A DNA stretch of 62,470 bases from Symsagittifera roscoffensis (lineage: Eukaryota; Xenacoelomorpha; Acoela; Convolutidae), in NCBI RefSeq assembly GCF_963678635.1, contig NW_026971208.1, positions 1 through 62,470 of the forward strand. Reading direction: 5' to 3'. The notes below the pieces were generated by a model. That model was not told the DNA's origin. It saw only the letters and a list, made by a program, of their open reading frames with translations, and did not search any database. The translations under genes and the position numbers were made by a program. Positions 56,862 to 62,470 of this stretch are shown here, in pieces (position 1 is the first letter of the stretch; the number at the start of each line of letters is the position of its first letter).

Positions 56862-58168
56862 CCTTCAGTAGTTCTAATTCTTTTATTTCCTTTTTCACAA
56901 CAGTCAATTGCTTGAAAAATTTATAATTTATTGCTTTGTGTGTCTTCTCATGGCCTAGATACTTGATTATTGTGTGTCTAGATCTTCCCATAATTTGATA
57001 ACTGTACGAGCTGTTACCGAAAAGCTTCATGGTCTCAGCAACAACTCTGTCTCATGTGGATTCTAGTCTCCTTCTCATCGAGCAACAACAACAGCTTGAA
57101 CAAAGTTGTTGAAACATTTACTTGACGTGTACTCAGCAAACCGATAAGCTTTTAAACATTGAAGTCCAAGAAACATATAGTAGTTCAGAATGGGCATGAT
57201 CATTGTGCCATTTTCCAATTTAAAGCTTGAAAACAACATTCGTTGTGAGTTTATCAACAAACAAATTTCTTTGGCATAGTTTTTCATGTTTTTTTTTCAA
57301 TTTCAATTTGGCAGACGTCAAAATTATAAATATTGGAGGAAAGTTGGAAAATGTAGATTTCAACGCGTCGGTAACTATCAATTCACATGCATCTTAGCTA
57401 AAAAGTGATCCGTTTTTAATTTTTCAAGTAAGGAATCAGAGAGAGGCCTTTTGCAGGTAAAATTTGTCTTGACATAATTCTTGACTGTAGAATCTGTTTT
57501 AGTATGCTCTCGCCACTCACACTCCCAAATTTCCTGACTTTTTGTAACTTTTTAGTTTTATATTCTCTCGTCTCGTCTCACCCATTTCTTGCCTCTAATG
57601 TTCTCTTTTATTATCTTGTTCTTACAAAAATGGACGGGTTTTTTTGTCAAAGTAGAATTGATAAAAGTAACCCATATCTTCAAATACTGCTTTACATTGA
57701 TCGAAGTAGCCATCCACCTGGAACCTGCCATGAAAAAAGTCAATTTTCTTCTGCTTTCCGGTTTGTGTTAGAACTCTCAATTTTACTGTGTGGTCTCATT
57801 TATTGATAGATGGACATAACCATGTTCTCGTAATTTCTTTTTCTGTCCTTTCTTGCTTTCAACCGATCAGTTTCAGAGTCATACTCCCATCATCCTTGTG
57901 TAAAGTCCTGTGGGCATCTCTGCACATTGAGAATGAAAATAATTCCAACTATTGTCTTGCAATTGTTTTAGGTGTTACGAAAATAAGTTCGATCGAGAAC
58001 AGCTTTCCGCGTAAAAACTATCGATGGATCACTGGTCATGTCTTCTCTAACTTCCTCACATAAATTCTTATCACCTTTAAAAAAACATGCAGATTTGTGA
58101 TTTGTCGATTTGTGTAAGCAGTTATTCCCAAGGTTTAGACCCGTACATCCCAGTTTCAACATGTCAAA
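56862..58168 (-). repeat. Internal pPolB duplication, upstream copy
   Basis: Begins MLKLGCTGLNLG (58162) and ends VVKKEIKELELLK, then jumps straight back to the start of the block. Direct tandem repeat of about 1.3 kb. The two copies have diverged by indels and substitutions, so the duplication is older than the 4.7-kb one. Confidence 0.8.
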
Positions 58169-60370
58169 TCCCTTGCCATGGTAAAACTACATCATTTTTG
58201 CACAGCTTCAAGGGTGGAAATAATTTTTTTGTTGTTATATCATTTTAAGAAGTCTTTGAAAGAAGTCATGTTCTGATGTTTTCAATTGCTTTTCAAAAAA
58301 TAAAAATTTTTGAAACCGGTTGGTGGAACTGATTGAATGCGTAGCTTTTTCAGCGCTCTTTTTTGACCAAGTTCTCCATTAAACAGTTTTGGTAATCGTT
58401 GAAATCTTTCCCGAGAGGGTTGTGATTTCTCAGTTTGCTGAAAAAGGAATCGTATCGCGGTAATTCTGTACAGTCAAACCAATCGTAGGGGAAAAAATTT
58501 CTTTGTTTCGCTTCACCATATAGGCTTTTAGAAATAAATTCAAGGTTGCCGCTCCTCCCAGATACTTCATTGTTTCGAGGAACTTTACATCACCAAATCT
58601 ACATAATAAGAAATCATTTACCTTCTTAATGATTTTTGGTTCGAGATCTTTATAAAATATAAGGCACGACTTCAAATGAAATTTGATATGGTTCAGATCG
58701 TATCACCCAATGTTGAATCCGAAAACTGGCAAAGTTTTCACATAGCGCTCTAAGAGTTGCTTCAAATCAATCAGCTGATTTTTCTGAGTTCTCAGGAAAT
58801 ATGTAGAGATGTCTTCCTCTTCTCATTCCTCAACACTTTCATGTTCATACTCGAAAACTTCTTTTAGTTAAAGATCTAGCATTGAGTTTATCAAGGATCT
58901 TTTTGACTCGGTCTTTGACAGTGTTTTCGATTTCTTGGTTTGTCATGGAGTTTTTTGAGATCTCATTTGTCCCTTGCATTTTTCAGTCAGAATTTCCAAT
59001 TTGAAATTGATTTCCTTTGCAATTATAAAGAGTTCTGGATTTTTTGACACAAGAAAATTGGATCATCTGGCAATTTTTAAGATAATTTAGAGGGAAATGG
59101 GGATATGTTTTCCAATTCAAGTAGTTTTTCAGTTGCTTTTATATCGTCTGTGAGAACACAAATTGATTCGAAGTCAAAGACTGTTACATTGCTAAATAAC
59201 TAATCCTCTTCTGTGTAAGTTATGCTGAAAGCGTCGAGTTTCTCTAATAAGTTTTCTCGTAAAGTGTATTTGAGATACATAGGACGCATTCTACTTTTAC
59301 AAGTTAGAAAATGTCTGTTGGAGCTGTCTGATCTGTTGAAGAAACAGTCACAGCTGGGACATCGAAAGCGTTTGAAAAAAGAATGAGTATCATTCATGTG
59401 AAAGATATGGTTGTTGAACCTTAACAATTTCAGGTTTTTTCAAATTTTCCAATACTTCACCCAGCTAATTTCGCAACATTTTCTCCTTTTTGGATGTCAA
59501 AATTGCAAATGATTATGGTGCGTTCATTCATTTCCTCTATAAGAGGCAGATCGTCAATTGGCACACCGCGGAATTCCTTCGGTTCGTACCAGATTTTGAT
59601 ACAATTTCTGTAAACAGCTGAGATGTATGAGCATCGATGTCACTAAGATCGAGCAGGTACATTGTTAGCGCACGGAAAATTCAAAAATGACTTTTGTATG
59701 ATTCTCTATCTTTCTCTATTAAAAGACAGCTAACTTGCGTATGTCGTAGTAAACGTTCAGGTAAGACAGAGTCCGGTCGTCCCATTGGCATGTTTTTTAG
59801 TAGTGCAGCGAAAATAATGTTATTTGTGATCAAATTGAATCTCCATTCGTATTCTGACGGTCTTGAGTCCATTGTTCCAAAATGTCAAGTTTTTCTACTT
59901 TTCCGGGATTATAATCAAATCCGCTTTTGTACACAGTAAATGCGATTTTTCGGGCCTAGTATTGTTTTCGTATGCGTAGTAATACCAAAATTCTGCCGTT
60001 TTGACATTACGAAGAACAAATCCACGAGCATTATTGATTTATGCGGCTGAATTGAGCTTGTTGAAGACTTCCTCAAGCTTCTCGCTGATGATTTGGGTAT
60101 CTAACTTTGACATTTGAAAGTTAAACACCTTATGTCTCCCGTTTTCCATCTCCGCATCCACCAGAAAATGTTGAAAGACACTCAATTTCGTTTTAAATTT
60201 TTTTCCATTTTTACGAATATACATGTTTCCACAACAGCCACATTGTACTTTCTCATTTCTATTCTGCGACCGCATCTACAAATGGGAGATTTAACAAATA
60301 TGGATATCAAAAAATTAGTACTTGGTACATATCAAAGTGGGAGAAGTGAAATTTCCCAAAAAATTTTTCG

Positions 60371-62207
60371 GTGATTTATACTCACTTTGAACTTTTGAGG
60401 AAATTTTTTTCAAGTAGTTATGCAATGAGCAGAACAATTGTTTTTAGCGTAAAACAAAATCAGAAAGAATTCAATTTTTTGGCTGTCTGTCGCTTAAAGA
60501 AAATTACCCAAACAAAACCGATTTCAACCAATCAGATTCACCACGCACTAAAAATAGTACAGTTAAGTACAAACTCCTGGGATGTCATTTTTGCTTCCCA
60601 ATGATTCCAACTTTTCTTTGACGTGCAATGAGCTTTCACAATTATTGTTTTGCCAGTTTGTTTAAAAAACCTACCTGGCCCATGAGACTGACTGACATCA
60701 TCTACTGATTTCAAAAAATTTTGTTGGAAAAAGGCGAGCAATTATTTGATTCGAACTTGCTGAAAAGAATACCACAGGAGTTCAAACACATTGTGACTCT
60801 CGCGAAGTTCAGAAATTCAAGACCTAAGATAATCTTAGAAGGGAATTGTTCAGCTTGGAAAACCATAAAAGGAGTTTTGATTAAAAAAAGTGAGACAGCG
60901 CTGTACAGCAGAAGTGACAGGAGACGTAGGTTATTTGGTTGTGGCAAAACTGGCCGAAAAAAAGGTAGGTTGTGAGGTAAAACGAGGTGTACCAAAAGTG
61001 AGGCGTAATAAGGGCAGTGAACTATGACATAAGCATTTTGAATGAGTTCCAAATCAGCAAGGTAACCTCAACATTACGAGGCCAAACTGTGCACTGGATA
61101 GGCACACCATTTTGTGTGTTTATGTTTCTGGATTCCAGAGACTAGTCTTCAAACATGTTAAAGTTTTGTCGGAACGAATAAAGAAAATGAAAGAACAAAA
61201 GAAGAACAAAGGGAGCGTCCTTGTTGCGGAATCAGCTTACGATCCACAAAATTCACAGTTTGGCCTCGTTATGAATCATGAGAAGCAACCTGAAACTGTC
61301 GACAACGTAAGACGTTATCACACTCTGGTTTGCAAAAAAAATGACAGCGACGGCTGATATAGAGATTTAGCTCTAGAATTGGAACGAGAGATCTCTTTCG
61401 AGTCGGGTTGAGAAAAGAAGGATAAACACATTGTCAAAAGTGAGTGCAGCAACTTCCTGTTGCTCGGCAAAATGATATTTGGCGATTTGACGGCGGAAAC
61501 AATGGGTATAATTGTTTGCGCGAACAAAGATAAGACAACTAATGAAGTCGTCGCTCTGCATTTTTTGTGTTGCTGACAAACTGGGTGGAACAAACAAAAT
61601 AGTATAACGGCGAGTTTTTTTTACAGATTTAGGAAGTTTGGGTTTGATTGGTTAAATTTTTCTTCTACAACAAGGGGGAAACTTCTTTTTTCTGTGGATG
61701 TGGCGAGGCAATTTCTCAAAGACAAAAATTTGACCTAAAAGCTCAGTTTGTGGCGTTAAAAGTTATGGCTTATAACAACTGGTCAGACTTGGGAAAACTA
61801 AGTTCTCAAGTAAAAGAGATGGTAGTCTACAGTAATGATGCTGGTGTATGCTAGACCCGTGAGTTTTGAACAAACGTTTTCAAAGAATTCTCAATAGAGT
61901 CAATGGGACAAGAGCTAAAGGGAACGATATTGTATGACCAAACAGACGGTTTGGGTTGATTAAATCTCAATTCTGTTTATGGACTTATGTATGCTATTGG
62001 GATTGGTAGCATTTTTAGTCGTTTTGCAAAAGTATGTTTCTTGAAATTTCGCGATGAAGTTCTTGAGAACTTCAAACTGTTTGGCACCGATATCGGACAC
62101 CACTGCTTTAGTGAGCGATTATGCCAAAGAATATATCAGTGCTGATTTTATCAGGAACTGATATAGGAAAAAATGTAAAAGTCAAGAGCAATCTTCTGCT
62201 TATACTC
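60371..62207 (+). other. Coding-like plus-strand fragments, unrecognised
   Basis: Open pieces lie at 60371-60604, 60721-60975, 61112-61357 and 61648-61854, with further coding-like text to about 62140 (NLNSVYGLMYAIGIGSIFSR, then FRDEVLENFKLFG). They could be remains of one or two broken genes, divergent from the pPolB relic and so possibly part of the same Polinton. I see no diagnostic motif. Confidence 0.3.
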
Positions 62208-62417
62208 CAGGGCACATGGCGAAAACGCATGTTCCTTCCCCGCTTGACGTAACATACATATAGCCATTCTGCAAACTCTAATAGAGTTGCTCAATATTTC
62301 AATTTTCTACTGCAGTAGAAAATTGAAATATTGAGCAACTCTATTAGAGTTTGCAGAATGGCTATATGTATGTTACGTCAAGCGGGGAAGGAACATGCGT
62401 TTTCGCCATGTGCCCTG
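62208..62417. repeat. Perfect 210-bp palindrome, no spacer
   Basis: The arms 62208-62312 and 62313-62417 are exact reverse complements meeting at TGCA. I found no mismatch over 105 bases. It could be a fold-back element, a fused pair of terminal inverted repeats, or an assembly/sequencing fold-back artefact. Confidence 0.92.
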
Positions 62418-62470
62418 AAGTAATCTTTTTATGTGATCAACATGTGTCTCTATTCCAAAATTGAAAAGAC

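Larger units (their letters stand above)
55150..60275 (-). pseudogene. Polinton protein-primed DNA polymerase B relic
   Basis: Minus strand, N- to C-terminus. It starts near 60275 (KVQCGCCGNMYIRKNGKK). A zinc-finger-like FRCPSCDCFF...H...C follows at 59370-59310. TVFDFESICV near 59190 holds the Exo I Asp-x-Glu. VFGFNIG near 58710 corresponds to Exo II. MKYLGGAATLNLFLKAY lies near 58560. Later come MKLFGNSSYSYQIM (57030) and, in the ORF 55264-55674, MDTDSLYLAL with the polymerase motif C Asp-Thr-Asp and GLIKEEFRCFEM. A short YFYPKRE tail ends near 55150. These blocks are those of the pPolB family of Polintons and adintoviruses, which replicate linear DNA by protein priming. Many stops, frameshifts, a C-terminal deletion and an internal duplication make it non-functional. 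Confidence 0.85.

Noticed and set aside
1-62470. CRISPR arrays, rRNA genes or bacterial operons
   Set aside because: No regularly spaced repeats or rRNA signatures were seen. Introns, LTRs and animal transposons indicate a eukaryotic genome.

Overview
The window is metazoan nuclear DNA, probably from an invertebrate. It is AT-rich and contains one intron-bearing host gene for a secreted chymotrypsin-fold (S1) serine protease, surrounded by several generations of mobile elements. There is no bacterial-type operon, Shine-Dalgarno signal or dense gene packing outside the retroelement. I cannot name the species. The element families present (Ty3/gypsy with env, BEL/Pao, Maverick/Polinton, MULE, hAT-type MITEs) occur widely in arthropods, nematodes, cnidarians and molluscs.

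Left part (182-19053): one very large, young LTR retrotransposon of 18.87 kb. Its two 410-bp LTRs differ at only about three positions. A primer-binding site follows the 5' LTR. The order is: a small basic-protein ORF; an intact single-frame Gag-Pol of 2740 residues (capsid, zinc knuckle, DSGA protease, YLDD reverse transcriptase, RNase H, D,D35E integrase, GPY/F); two tiny overlapping hydrophobic ORFs; a 377-codon ORF with no ATG; an envelope-like gene with signal peptide and membrane anchor, broken by frameshifts; and a further ~600-codon gene interrupted by one in-frame TAA. Typical Ty3/gypsy elements are 5-9 kb, so this one is more than twice the usual size and has a complex-retrovirus-like set of extra genes. 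It is the best candidate here for something undescribed.

Middle (19054-36300): old noncoding DNA with a Tc1/mariner-like MITE directly beside the LTR element, a decayed MULE transposase (about 22.1-23.0 kb), and the last two exons of the S1 protease on the minus strand (26901-27327 and 29443-29530). The first exon lies at 50924-51164. The three exons join with matching splice phases to a 251-residue secreted protease. Intron 1 is about 21.4 kb and is filled with transposon wreckage.

Inside that intron: a Maverick/Polinton (adintovirus-like) remnant on the plus strand with packaging ATPase, integrase, capsid and adenain-type cysteine protease relics. A 4.7-kb block of it (36359-41040) is tandemly duplicated (41041-45736), after the genes had already decayed. 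A BEL/Pao Gag relic on the minus strand follows.

Right part (50.6-62.5 kb): protease exon 1 sits between copies of a hAT-type MITE with 8-bp target duplications. Upstream lies a decayed Polinton protein-primed DNA polymerase B on the minus strand (60275 to about 55150), itself carrying an internal ~1.3-kb tandem duplication. The window ends with a perfect spacer-less 210-bp palindrome (62208-62417).
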